Shown in pieces: positions 1 to 6,768 of a stretch of DNA of 9,693 nucleotides. The translations under genes and the position numbers were made by a program. The notes beneath the pieces were generated by a model that was given only the letters and a program-made list of their open reading frames with translations, ran no database searches and had not been told where the DNA came from. The stretch covers positions 1-9,693 of the forward strand of contig JAOUMF010000038.1 in assembly GCA_029881615.1 (NCBI GenBank). The letters are read 5' to 3'. Source of the DNA: Alphaproteobacteria bacterium. GTDB taxonomy: Bacteria; Pseudomonadota; Alphaproteobacteria; UBA8366; JADFVY01. The first letter of the stretch is position 1; the number at the start of each line of letters is the position of its first letter.

Positions 1-70
1 CTTCATCGCCGTGGGCATCCCCTCGGCGCCGGTGAACAGGCCGCCAGCCGGGATGCCCACGGCGATGAAG
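1..70. repeat. Perfect 21-bp inverted repeat at the window edge
   Basis: Bases 1-21 are the exact reverse complement of bases 50-70, separated by 28 bases. The match stops on the inner side at 22/49. The outer side cannot be judged because the window begins there. The repeat lies inside the peptidase gene: the 50-70 arm encodes the family-like FIAVGIP, while the 1-21 arm replaces the sequence expected after GAEG. A fold-back chimera at a contig end is the simplest explanation, although a real repeat is possible. Confidence 0.9.
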
Positions 71-1284
71 GGGCCGTAGTCCGACCGCCCGCTGAACGCC
101 GTCGGCGCCGCCGCAAGGCCCTGCTCCGCGAAATGGTCGAGGAACACCTGCTCGATATTACCCGATCCGTTCGGTCCGGCAAGCGGTGTGTCGGAGCCGT
201 CGCCATCATACACGAAGCGCACGAAATTGGGCGACCCTACCATGTCGAAATTCAGATTAAGGGCGATGTCCTTGATGCCGCGCCTGGTCAGGTTATCCAC
301 ATAGTACTGCGCGCCGACCAATCCGGACTCTTCGGCACTCCACCATGCGAAACGGACCTTGTTGCGTGGCTCGATGCCAAGCGCCGCCATTTGCAGGGCG
401 ACTTCCAGCTGTGCCGCCGAACCGCTGCCATTGTCGTTGATACCCGGTCCCTGCGGCACCGAATCCAGATGCGCGCCGACCACGACGACGCGATCGTCAC
501 GGCCACCCGGGGTCTCGGCGATGACGTTGAAGGTAGTGACGGTCTCGCGATTGACGTTGGCGACCATATGCAGTTCGAGCCCTGCCGTATTGAGCCACTC
601 GACACCACGGTCGAAGGTCGCGAAGAAGACCGGGATGCCGCCCGAATAGCCGGATCCCAGCGTACCGTTGATGAGCCCCTTGCGGCTCTCACTGTTGCCC
701 TGGTTGAAAATGATCGCACCGATCGCGCCGGCCGCCGCGGCATTTTCCGCCTTCAACTGGAAGGTACAGGCGCCCCGCTGCACAAGCGCGATATGTCCGG
801 TCGGGAAAGTTGCGAAATCGCTGAACTCGCAGCCGCTGGTCGATGCATTGCCAAGGCCGATATCCACCACATCCACGGCGGTCACGAACCCGGTAACATC
901 GCCCGGCTCGGACTGCGACATGACGTTGAAATCCGTATCCTCGACATAGACAGCGGGAACTGGCGCGGTCTGTTCCAGCACCGACGGCCCCAGCGGTTCG
1001 AATTTCACGAAGTCGAACGGCTGGACCGTGACGTCGTACCCGGCCGCCGCCGCAGCCTCGGCCACGTAACTCGCCGACTCGTCATGCCCGATCGTTCCCG
1101 CAAGACGTGTGCCGCTACTCGCGTCGGCGATAAGCTGGAGTGCCCACTGATGGCTCCGCACGCCGTCGACCGTGACGGCCGCCCGAAGCGTCGATGTGTC
1201 GGTCGGCACCGCGCCGATTGCGAGACCGGCCAAGGCCAGAGCGCCCGCGGCGATCCCGACAGGAAACGCTATTCTGGATTTCAT
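1..1284 (-). CDS. Secreted M28 family zinc aminopeptidase with PA domain (3' end missing)
   Basis: Exopeptidase of the M28 (Streptomyces griseus aminopeptidase, Vibrio leucyl aminopeptidase) family, expected to act outside the cytoplasm. The frame is open from an ATG at 1284 to the window edge (428 codons), so the C-terminus is off-window. Residues 1-25 form a signal peptide (basic MKSR, then an Ala/Gly/Leu-rich core). A PA domain spans about 130-225, with the usual cysteine pair C152 and C173 (GCEF, GACTF). The di-zinc catalytic domain follows: H272 (GAHLDS), D284 (NDNGSG), catalytic E318 and ligand E319 (WWSAEESG), and D347 (NFDMVG). These spacings (12, 34, 29) equal those I recall for S. 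griseus aminopeptidase. SDYGPF and GGLFTGAE motifs are present. The last ligand, a His expected in a downstream CYH-type motif, lies beyond the edge. The start is supported by an AGGGAGA ribosome site six bases upstream. The last six residues (MPTAMK) look unlike the family and coincide with an inverted repeat. Confidence 0.93.
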   Translation of the reverse strand, partial: MKSRIAFPVGIAAGALALAGLAIGAVPTDTSTLRAAVTVDGVRSHQWALQLIADASSGTRLAGTIGHDESASYVAEAAAAAGYDVTVQPFDFVKFEPLGPSVLEQTAPVPAVYVEDTDFNVMSQSEPGDVTGFVTAVDVVDIGLGNASTSGCEFSDFATFPTGHIALVQRGACTFQLKAENAAAAGAIGAIIFNQGNSESRKGLINGTLGSGYSGGIPVFFATFDRGVEWLNTAGLELHMVANVNRETVTTFNVIAETPGGRDDRVVVVGAHLDSVPQGPGINDNGSGSAAQLEVALQMAALGIEPRNKVRFAWWSAEESGLVGAQYYVDNLTRRGIKDIALNLNFDMVGSPNFVRFVYDGDGSDTPLAGPNGSGNIEQVFLDHFAEQGLAAAPTAFSGRSDYGPFIAVGIPAGGLFTGAEGMPTAMK

Positions 1285-1319
1285 TATCTATCTCCCTGAC
1301 ATACTGTTGCGATAGTAAT

Positions 1320-1349
1320 ATTTTAAACGCATTTGTTGTAATTATTCAA
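1320..1349 (-). promoter_or_regulatory. Candidate sigma-70 promoter of the M28 peptidase
   Basis: Read on the minus strand, TTGAAT (1344-1349) is followed after 18 bases by TAAAAT (1320-1325). Transcription would start near 1313, giving a leader of about 28 bases before the ATG at 1284. The surrounding stretch (about 1309-1400) is strikingly AT-rich for this genome. This is called from motif match only. Confidence 0.4.
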
Positions 1350-1563
1350 TCCATCTATGAAAAAATTTTCGCGGCATGGAAAAAATTAGCCAAATCGGCT
1401 TAGATTCAAACCCACCCGATACAGCCCTGGCAGGCCTTCCAGTCAGGATAGAGCCGTCACGCGATGGACCGGCGGTCATGTAATTTGACGGCCCGGTCGC
1501 GGGGGTTCCAAGATCAACTTCATCGCCATTGAATATTTCGGCCTTGCACCCCACCAATTGCGA
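1350..1563. other. Rest of the divergent intergenic region, no gene recognised
   Basis: The divergent gap between the M28 peptidase and the FAD oxidoreductase is 314 bases (1285-1598). Its left third is AT-rich and its remainder GC-rich. No tRNA-like fold, repeat or convincing small gene was found. An 87-codon open frame on the minus strand crosses most of it (1342-1605), but has no recognisable motif and overlaps both the neighbouring start and the candidate promoter, so I do not call it a gene. Confidence 0.5.
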
Positions 1564-1593
1564 TTGACGGCCTCTACCCGCACCGACCATGAT
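1564..1593 (+). promoter_or_regulatory. Possible promoter of the FAD oxidoreductase
   Basis: TTGACG (1564-1569) and CATGAT (1588-1593) are 18 bases apart. Transcription would begin near 1600, almost on the ATG at 1599. That would make the message leaderless from 1599, or favour translation from the in-frame ATG at 1632 with a leader of about 30 bases. The -10 match is imperfect. Confidence 0.25.
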
Positions 1594-1598
1594 GCGCC

Positions 1599-2948
1599 AT
1601 GACAAACCTTCGCACCCTCTATCACCCCGCCATGTATGACCCCGCCCCGGTCCCCAGCTATTGGGAAGCGACGGCGCCCGGTGACGATCCCTCCTGGCGT
1701 CCCCTTGAAGGCGATGACAGTTGCGACGTCGCCATTATCGGCGGCGGCTATACCGGCCTATCGACCGCGCTGCATCTTGCCCGCGACCATGGCATCGACG
1801 CGCGCGTGCTGGAGGCCGGAGACCGCATCGGCTGGGGCGCGTCTGGGCGCAATGGCGGGTTCTGCTGCATGCCGGCGACCAAACTAACGGTCGCCCAGAT
1901 GACGCGGCGTTTCGGGCTGGACGAGACCAAACGTTTCTTTGCCTCGCAAATCGAGGGCGTCGAATTCACCCGCGCGCTGATCGCCGACAACGATATCGAC
2001 TGCGACCCTTGCGGCGACGGCATTTACGAGGTGGCCCACCGCCCCCGCGCCTTCGGCGAGCTGAAGGAATATGGCGAGACGCTGGAGCGCCTGTTCGGGA
2101 TCGAGTCCACGCTGTACAGCCCCGACGAGTTCCGTGAAATCGGCCATGATTCCACCGAACAGCACGGCGCCCTGAAGGTCAGCCCAAGCTTTGCGCTGCA
2201 TCCGATGAAATTCGTTCATGGGCTGGCCCGCACCGCGGCGAAAGCGGGCGCGACACTGCATCCCGGCAGTCTGGTGACCCGATGGCTGAAGGAAGGCGAC
2301 GGGCATATTCTGACCACCGCGCGCGGCACATTGCGCGCCAAACGCATCGTTGTCGCCGCCAACGGTTTTCTGCGCGAACGGATGCACCGCGATTTCGATG
2401 GCCGCGTGCTGCCGGTGATTTCCAACATCGTCACCACCCGCCCGCTGACCGCCACCGAGCTGGCCGCGCAATCCTGGAAGACCGACTGCCCGCTGGTGAA
2501 CACGCGCCAGCTATTGTTTTATTACCGGATGCTGCCCGATAACCGGTTGATGCTGGGCGCGCGGGGCGACCTGACCGGCAGCCCGGCCGACGGCGACCGC
2601 ATGCGCGCCTGGATGACCAGGCGCGTCGGCGAGGTGTTCCCGGCCTGGCGCGATGTGGAAATCGATCATTTCTGGCGCGGATTCGTCTGCATCTCGCAAC
2701 GCCTGGCCCCTTCCGTCGGGCAACTGCCGGACGATTCAAGCGTGTTTTATGGCTTCGGCTACCACGCCAACGGCGTCAATACCGCCCCCTGGACCGGCAT
2801 GCAGGTCGCCGCCATGATTGCCGGAAAGACATCCGAGGCCGACCTGCCTGCCGTCATCCGCGGTCTGCCCACCCGCTTCCCCTTCGCGGGACTTCGCCTG
2901 AAATACCTGGCGGCGGCCTATCGCTGGTACGCGTTCAAGGACGATTAG
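1599..2948 (+). CDS. FAD-dependent oxidoreductase, DAO family (gamma-glutamylputrescine oxidase-like)
   Basis: 449-residue flavoenzyme of the D-amino-acid-oxidase (DAO) superfamily. Such proteins oxidise a C-N bond of an amine or amino acid to an imine and pass electrons to oxygen or a carrier in the cytoplasm. An N-terminal PSYWEATA segment (about 19-26) precedes the Rossmann FAD motif GGGYTGLS (48-55). The acidic residue E72 (VLEAG) at the end of the second strand should bind the adenosine ribose, and GWGASGRNGG (78-87) is the second FAD-contact loop. The C-terminal GFGYHANGV followed by the TGMQVAAMIAG helix closes the FAD site. The overall pattern resembles the PuuB/OrdL group, but the substrate cannot be fixed. 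No Shine-Dalgarno is seen before ATG 1599 or the alternative in-frame ATG 1632; the longer form is given. It is divergent from the peptidase and followed by 228 bases before the next gene, so it is probably transcribed alone. Confidence 0.88.
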   Translation: MTNLRTLYHPAMYDPAPVPSYWEATAPGDDPSWRPLEGDDSCDVAIIGGGYTGLSTALHLARDHGIDARVLEAGDRIGWGASGRNGGFCCMPATKLTVAQMTRRFGLDETKRFFASQIEGVEFTRALIADNDIDCDPCGDGIYEVAHRPRAFGELKEYGETLERLFGIESTLYSPDEFREIGHDSTEQHGALKVSPSFALHPMKFVHGLARTAAKAGATLHPGSLVTRWLKEGDGHILTTARGTLRAKRIVVAANGFLRERMHRDFDGRVLPVISNIVTTRPLTATELAAQSWKTDCPLVNTRQLLFYYRMLPDNRLMLGARGDLTGSPADGDRMRAWMTRRVGEVFPAWRDVEIDHFWRGFVCISQRLAPSVGQLPDDSSVFYGFGYHANGVNTAPWTGMQVAAMIAGKTSEADLPAVIRGLPTRFPFAGLRLKYLAAAYRWYAFKDD

Positions 2949-3176
2949 GGGGCAGCACAGGCGTGCGAATTCGCTCTTCGCGGCGGGTTTTCCATATCCC
3001 ATCAGGCTGGAAACTTTTACGCAAGAAGCAAAACGCCCGCGTCGAAAGAAATTGTTTAATAATCGTCGCTATAAAAGGAACAGGATTCGGTTGCCTTACG
3101 AAAAGTCGCTTGCCCGAATACAAATCCGACCCGTCCACCCGGAAAACAGCGGAATATACCGAAAGAGCCGATTTTT
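2949..3176 (+). other. AT-rich upstream region of the sulfotransferase cassette
   Basis: This 228-base gap separates the FAD oxidoreductase from the ASST-like gene and must hold the cassette promoter if it is independently transcribed. A TATAAA (in GTCGCTATAAAAGG, about 3070) resembles a -10 box, but no good -35 lies at the right distance. A 10-bp perfect palindrome (2965-2974) lies shortly after the oxidoreductase stop. No clear terminator was found. Hand-counted GC over 3001-3060 is about 42 percent. Confidence 0.4.
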
Positions 3177-4529
3177 ATGTTCAAAACCGTTCCAACCTGG
3201 GTGTTTCTCCTGTTTTTACTCTTTGGCATCATTTTCACGATGCTATTTGGATGGAAGGTCAAGTCCACTGTTGAAAACCCGACAAAGGGCGGGATATCGG
3301 GTGAAATTGCCCTGGCGTTGGCGCAGTTTCCGTCAACCACATATTCTGTTTATCAGAATATATTCGAGGAAAAAGACGAATGGGTTCGCGTTCCCGCAAT
3401 GAACGCCGACCTGACGGAATTCACTGAAATAGAACAGATGCCGGGCCTCAATATATCGGGGCTTGTCATTCGCGCCTCCAAGACTGGCCTGAAGCGCGCG
3501 CCCGGTTGGCGAATCCTGGTCGGTTCGTTTGTAATCGACGGCAAGTTTGAAAATGCGGCCCTGGCCCTTTCGCCCGAACTCAAAGTCGTGAAGATATGGC
3601 ACCTGACGGAAAATCAGGTTCCCGGTATTACATTGCGGCCACCGCATCGTAAATTCATCCATGGATTCGATGTGATGAGCGATGGCTCGGCAATATTTTC
3701 ATTCGACGGTGGCGGTTCCTTGCAACGCATCGATAACTGCGGTTCGAGTGTCTGGGGAATTGCCGGCTATTTCCATCATTCGGTCACACTCGACGATCAG
3801 GAACAGTCGGTATTTGCGTTGTTTAATGACGGCGTCGCGCAGGTTTCAACGGCTACCGGGGAAATCATGCGTCACTTTACGATGGAGGACATCGTCGCCG
3901 CCAACCCCGATATCGACATTCTGGAAATTCATCAGATCGTCGAAAACGATCTGGGCGGCAACGGTAAAAACACCAGCGAGGTCTGGCTGGAGGATCCGTT
4001 TCACCTGAACGATGTCGATCCTCTGCCCGCGAAACTGGCCGACCGCTTCGACGGCTTCGACGCGGGCGATCTGTTGATCAGCGCACGAGCCCTGAACCTT
4101 ATCTTCGTCCTCGATCCCGATACGCTAAAAATCAAATGGTGGCGATTTGGCGCAACCCGGCGACAGCACGATCCGGACTGGTCCGCCTCTGGCGGGATCA
4201 CCGTCTTCGACAATCGGATGAGCCGGGATTACAGTCGAATTGTAAGGATTGATCCCAAATCCTACCAGACCAGCATATTATATGACGGTCGAGAAAATGA
4301 TTTCTATTCCCGCATCCGCGGCAAGCACCAGTTCACGGAAACAGGCAATCTTCTCGTGACAAGCTCGCAACAGGGGCGCGTCTTCGAACTAGCCCCCGAC
4401 GGAACAATGGTACTTGAAATCATAAATAATAAGCCTGGGAACGATAAAGTTAACTATACCATCTCACAAGCGCTCTGGTTAAATGTCGACGACTTCAAAT
4501 TCGCGGAGAATACGTCATGCCAAGATTGA
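3177..4529 (+). CDS. Membrane-anchored arylsulfotransferase (ASST)-like protein
   Basis: 450-residue protein resembling the arylsulfotransferase family, in which a six-bladed beta-propeller transfers sulfuryl groups between phenolic compounds without PAPS, via a sulfohistidine. Residues 8-25 form one uncleaved-looking hydrophobic anchor, placing the rest in the periplasm. The family landmarks appear in order: HHSV (H200, H201), EIHQ (H252), DPFHLNDVDPL (H276), SARALNLIFVLDPDTLKIKWW (about 302-322), RQHDPDW (H331), ITVFDNR (341-347), SRIVRIDP (353-360) and GKHQFTETGNLLV (H384). By analogy with E. coli ASST, the histidines in HHSV, FHLN and QHDP are candidate active-site residues; which one would carry the sulfuryl group is inference. 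A weak AAGAG lies nine bases before the ATG. It is the first gene of a coupled four-gene unit, its 3' end overlapping the next start by 13 bases. It could also be a catalytically dead propeller with a binding role. Confidence 0.82.
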   Translation: MFKTVPTWVFLLFLLFGIIFTMLFGWKVKSTVENPTKGGISGEIALALAQFPSTTYSVYQNIFEEKDEWVRVPAMNADLTEFTEIEQMPGLNISGLVIRASKTGLKRAPGWRILVGSFVIDGKFENAALALSPELKVVKIWHLTENQVPGITLRPPHRKFIHGFDVMSDGSAIFSFDGGGSLQRIDNCGSSVWGIAGYFHHSVTLDDQEQSVFALFNDGVAQVSTATGEIMRHFTMEDIVAANPDIDILEIHQIVENDLGGNGKNTSEVWLEDPFHLNDVDPLPAKLADRFDGFDAGDLLISARALNLIFVLDPDTLKIKWWRFGATRRQHDPDWSASGGITVFDNRMSRDYSRIVRIDPKSYQTSILYDGRENDFYSRIRGKHQFTETGNLLVTSSQQGRVFELAPDGTMVLEIINNKPGNDKVNYTISQALWLNVDDFKFAENTSCQD

Positions 4530-4747
4530 TTTTATATATCGGGCTGCTTGCCGCCCTGTTTTCTTCGCCCGCGCACGCCTATATCGGTCCAGGCGCCGGC
4601 GCGGGAACGATCGCTATTGTACTTGGCGTCATCGGATCCTTCTTTCTCGCTTTCGTCGCCATCCTCTGGTACCCGCTAAAGCGGTTGATCAAGCGATGGA
4701 AGACTGTAGCGCCGAAATCGCAGCAGCCGGATGCGGACCCTGAATGA
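4517..4747 (+). CDS. Small membrane protein with signal peptide, function unknown
   Basis: 76 residues. A classical signal peptide (residues 1-21) ends SSPAHA, with predicted cleavage before YIGPGAGAG. A Gly/Ala-rich start leads into one membrane helix (about 30-51), followed by a strongly basic tail (YPLKRLIKRWK), which predicts a periplasmic N-terminus and cytoplasmic C-terminus. The YIGPGAG...WYPLKRL pattern is reminiscent of small proteins I associate with sulfotransferase or phosphatase/sulfatase-like loci, but I know no assigned function. The ATG lies 13 bases inside the end of the ASST-like gene, with GGAG about nine bases upstream inside that gene. Its stop overlaps the next start (ATGA). 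This tight coupling argues that it works with its neighbours, perhaps as a membrane scaffold or a transporter subunit; that is inference. Confidence 0.82.
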   Translation: MPRLILYIGLLAALFSSPAHAYIGPGAGAGTIAIVLGVIGSFFLAFVAILWYPLKRLIKRWKTVAPKSQQPDADPE

Positions 4748-5109
4748 CCTGGGTTCTGACAACAATACTTTGCATAATTCTTGTTGAAACAATGGCCCGC
4801 CTTCCGTTTGGGGCGGCCATCTCACAGATTGTCTGGATCAGCCGCAAGGCCACACGCACGCTTGGCGCCAAATTCGTATCCGACCATTGGAAGGAAAAAG
4901 TACTCCTGGCCTATGCGGTGTCTTTGTTCCTCGCGACCATAAAGCTGGCTGGTTACCTGTTTATCGTCGGCGCCATTGCTTTCGTCCTGATCTTCATATC
5001 CGACAAATATGGTGCCATGGTAAGCGATTTTCTGTCCCACTGGCCTGGCATTCTTTATTCCATGATCGTTGCGTCGGTCTATTTCGCCGCAAGAAAATAC
5101 CATGCCTGA
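4744..5109 (+). CDS. Multi-pass membrane protein, function unknown
   Basis: 121 residues, family not recognised. Hydrophobic segments lie at about 2-19, 53-87 (long enough for a helical hairpin with a Gly near 70) and 98-116, so three or four membrane passes are likely. The loop at 33-52 (SRKATRTLGAKFVSDHWKEK) is basic and probably cytoplasmic. No catalytic motif is visible. It starts in an ATGA overlap with the preceding small membrane gene and ends 8 bases inside the following sulfotransferase gene, so translation of all four genes is probably coupled. The position between a periplasmic-type and a cytoplasmic-type sulfotransferase would fit a membrane partner or carrier flipping role, but nothing in the protein itself shows this. 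Confidence 0.78.
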   Translation: MTWVLTTILCIILVETMARLPFGAAISQIVWISRKATRTLGAKFVSDHWKEKVLLAYAVSLFLATIKLAGYLFIVGAIAFVLIFISDKYGAMVSDFLSHWPGILYSMIVASVYFAARKYHA

Positions 5110-6145
5110 TTCCAGCTACGGCGTCCTTGACCGCTTGTTACATCGGCTTGCATTGGGTGTTGGCCCGATCGCCGAAATGAGTTTCGACCTGGATCAAAAA
5201 ACGCTGCATAACGGCCCAGAAGCGATAGTTTTAAGACGGCATGTCTTCGTCGCCGGCCTTGCGCGGGCGGGCACAACGGTCTTGATGCGGCAATTCCACT
5301 CTACTAGCCTTTACAGATCGCTGACCTACCGTGACATGCCCTTTGTTCTGGCGCCCAATTTATGGCAGCGCCTGTCCTCTATTTCAAAGCGCGATATACA
5401 AAGTGCGGAAAGAGCGCATGGCGACGGAATTCTTGTCGATGCAGATAGCCCGGAAAGCTTTGAAGAAGTCTTCTGGAGGATTTTCACAAGCGATGAATAC
5501 CTTCAGACAGACAAACTGATCGCCCATCGACCCGACGAAGACACGATCCGCCTTTTCACCCAATATATAAATGCGATCATGGCTTCCGCCCAACCCGGCA
5601 AAAAACGTTATTTATCAAAGAACAACAACAATATACTGCGCCTTGACGCGATCCATCGAGCCTTCCCCAACGCCTTGATCCTGGTCCCGTTCCGCGCCCC
5701 CATGCAGCAGGCGCAATCCCTTCTCCGTCAACACCGCCGGTTTATCGAACAACAGGAGCAGGATTCTTTCATACAATCCTATATGAGCTGGCTGGGTCAC
5801 CATGAATTCGGCCGCGATCATCGGCCATTCGAATTTGACGGCAAGACAGCAAACCCATATCCCGCCACTTCGTTGAATTACTGGCTGGAACTGTGGTGTG
5901 AAACGTACGAATGGCTTGAAAAAAGGTCGTCCCCATCGGTTGTTTTCGTGAGCTACGAAGACTTATGCGGCGACGAAAAATACTGGGCCCGATTGGCGAA
6001 ACTGGCCGAAATACCAGTAGCAACAATATCGCCCGACTCTTTCAGCCTGAGCCATAAGCCGCCGGTCGAAAATGTCGAACAAGCCCTTGAATCGCGGGCC
6101 GAGGCTATTCACGCGCGATTAACGGTAAAATCCCGAGAAATTTAA
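5102..6145 (+). CDS. PAPS-dependent-type sulfotransferase, cytoplasmic
   Basis: 347-residue protein of the sulfotransferase superfamily, whose members transfer a sulfuryl group from PAPS to hydroxyls or amines of sugars, lipids or small molecules. The 5'-phosphosulfate loop is HVFVAGLARAGTTVLM (47-62; R55, G57, T58, T59). The 3'-phosphate motif is LVPFRAPMQQAQS, with R198 and S206 at the canonical eight-residue distance. VVFVSYEDLCGD (280-291) matches the conserved strand-helix near the C-terminus (YEDL). No signal peptide or membrane helix is visible. The chosen ATG overlaps the upstream gene by 8 bases; a TTG at 5069 would add 11 residues but lies deep in the upstream gene. There is no strong ribosome site, so reinitiation is likely. 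Codons such as TTA and ATA and AT-rich patches (about 5581-5640) set it apart from the flanking genes. The acceptor is unknown. It is the last gene of the cassette and converges on rpsI. Confidence 0.87.
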   Translation: MPDSSYGVLDRLLHRLALGVGPIAEMSFDLDQKTLHNGPEAIVLRRHVFVAGLARAGTTVLMRQFHSTSLYRSLTYRDMPFVLAPNLWQRLSSISKRDIQSAERAHGDGILVDADSPESFEEVFWRIFTSDEYLQTDKLIAHRPDEDTIRLFTQYINAIMASAQPGKKRYLSKNNNNILRLDAIHRAFPNALILVPFRAPMQQAQSLLRQHRRFIEQQEQDSFIQSYMSWLGHHEFGRDHRPFEFDGKTANPYPATSLNYWLELWCETYEWLEKRSSPSVVFVSYEDLCGDEKYWARLAKLAEIPVATISPDSFSLSHKPPVENVEQALESRAEAIHARLTVKSREI

Positions 6146-6190
6146 GCCCGCGCCTCAAAGCTGTAGGCGGTGGGGACAAATCGGACGCCC

Positions 6191-6233
6191 CAAACAAAAA
6201 CAGGGTTGGTCCATATTTCAGAACCAACCCTGT
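6191..6233 (-). terminator. Intrinsic terminator of the rplM-rpsI operon
   Basis: A perfect 11-bp stem (6200-6210 with 6223-6233) encloses a 12-base loop. On the minus strand it is followed by TTTTTGTTTG (6191-6200), the expected U-tract, and lies 20 bases after the rpsI stop. On the plus strand the bases after the stem (AATCTTGTATGTCTT) are only moderately T-rich, so it may stop read-through from the convergent sulfotransferase operon only weakly. Confidence 0.88.
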
Positions 6234-6253
6234 AATCTTGTATGTCTTGGAAC

Positions 6254-6766
6254 TTAGCGCTTCGAGAACTGGAAGCTACGGCGGGCCTTGGCGCGGCCGT
6301 ATTTCTTACGCTCAACCATACGCGAATCCCGGGTCAGGAAACCACCCGACTTCAGGGCGCCACGCAGTTCAGGCTCGAAGTAGGTCAGCGCCCGGCTGAT
6401 GCCGTGACGCACGGCGCCGGCCTGACCGGAAAGTCCGCCGCCCTTGACGGTGCACATGATGTCGTACTGATCGATGCGATTGGCCGTCTTGAAAGGCTGC
6501 TGGATTACCATCTGCTGGGTCGGACGGGCGAAATACACCGATACATCCCGGCCATTGACGATAATCTTGCCGCTGCCCGGTTTGATCCAGACCCGCGCGA
6601 CAGCGTTCTTGCGCCGGCCCGTGGCATAGGCGCGGCCCTGCTCGTCGACCTTCTTCTCATACCGCGGCGCGGAAGATGCGTCGGTAACGCCCGCCGCCGC
6701 GCCGAGATCCGCGAGATCGGTGACCGTCGTGGTTTCCGCCACGGTTTCGTTCTGTTCGTCGGCCAT
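6254..6766 (-). CDS. rpsI: 30S ribosomal protein S9
   Basis: S9 of the small ribosomal subunit; its C-terminal tail reaches the P-site tRNA. The 170 residues are longer than E. coli S9 (about 130) because of an acidic, Ala/Thr-rich N-terminal extension of roughly 40 residues, a common alphaproteobacterial trait. The core begins at [16 protein letters not shown] (45-60). [30 protein letters not shown] and [20 protein letters not shown] are all present, and the chain ends with the conserved basic Lys-Arg. It starts two bases after the rplM stop, with an AGAGGA site embedded in the end of rplM, giving the conserved rplM-rpsI order. Confidence 0.98.
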   Translation of the reverse strand: MADEQNETVAETTTVTDLADLGAAAGVTDASSAPRYEKKVDEQGRAYATGRRKNAVARVWIKPGSGKIIVNGRDVSVYFARPTQQMVIQQPFKTANRIDQYDIMCTVKGGGLSGQAGAVRHGISRALTYFEPELRGALKSGGFLTRDSRMVERKKYGRAKARRSFQFSKR

Positions 6767-6768
6767 CT

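Noticed and set aside
133..1299. 388-codon open frame on the plus strand
   Set aside because: It is antisense to the M28 peptidase, whose frame shows signal peptide, PA cysteines and zinc ligands with correct spacing. The plus-strand translation has no family pattern.
1342..1605. 87-codon open frame on the minus strand in the divergent intergenic region
   Set aside because: No recognisable motif or ribosome site. It covers the candidate peptidase promoter and overlaps the oxidoreductase start.
1884..2471. 195-codon open frame on the minus strand
   Set aside because: Shadow of the FAD oxidoreductase, which has clear FAD-binding motifs.
2965..2974. 10-bp perfect palindrome after the oxidoreductase gene
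   Set aside because: It is short, has no loop or T-tract and no second copy, so neither a terminator nor an operator can be supported.
5069..5101. Upstream TTG start for the sulfotransferase
   Set aside because: It would add 11 residues inside the preceding gene without a ribosome site. The ATG at 5102 gives a typical short coupling overlap.
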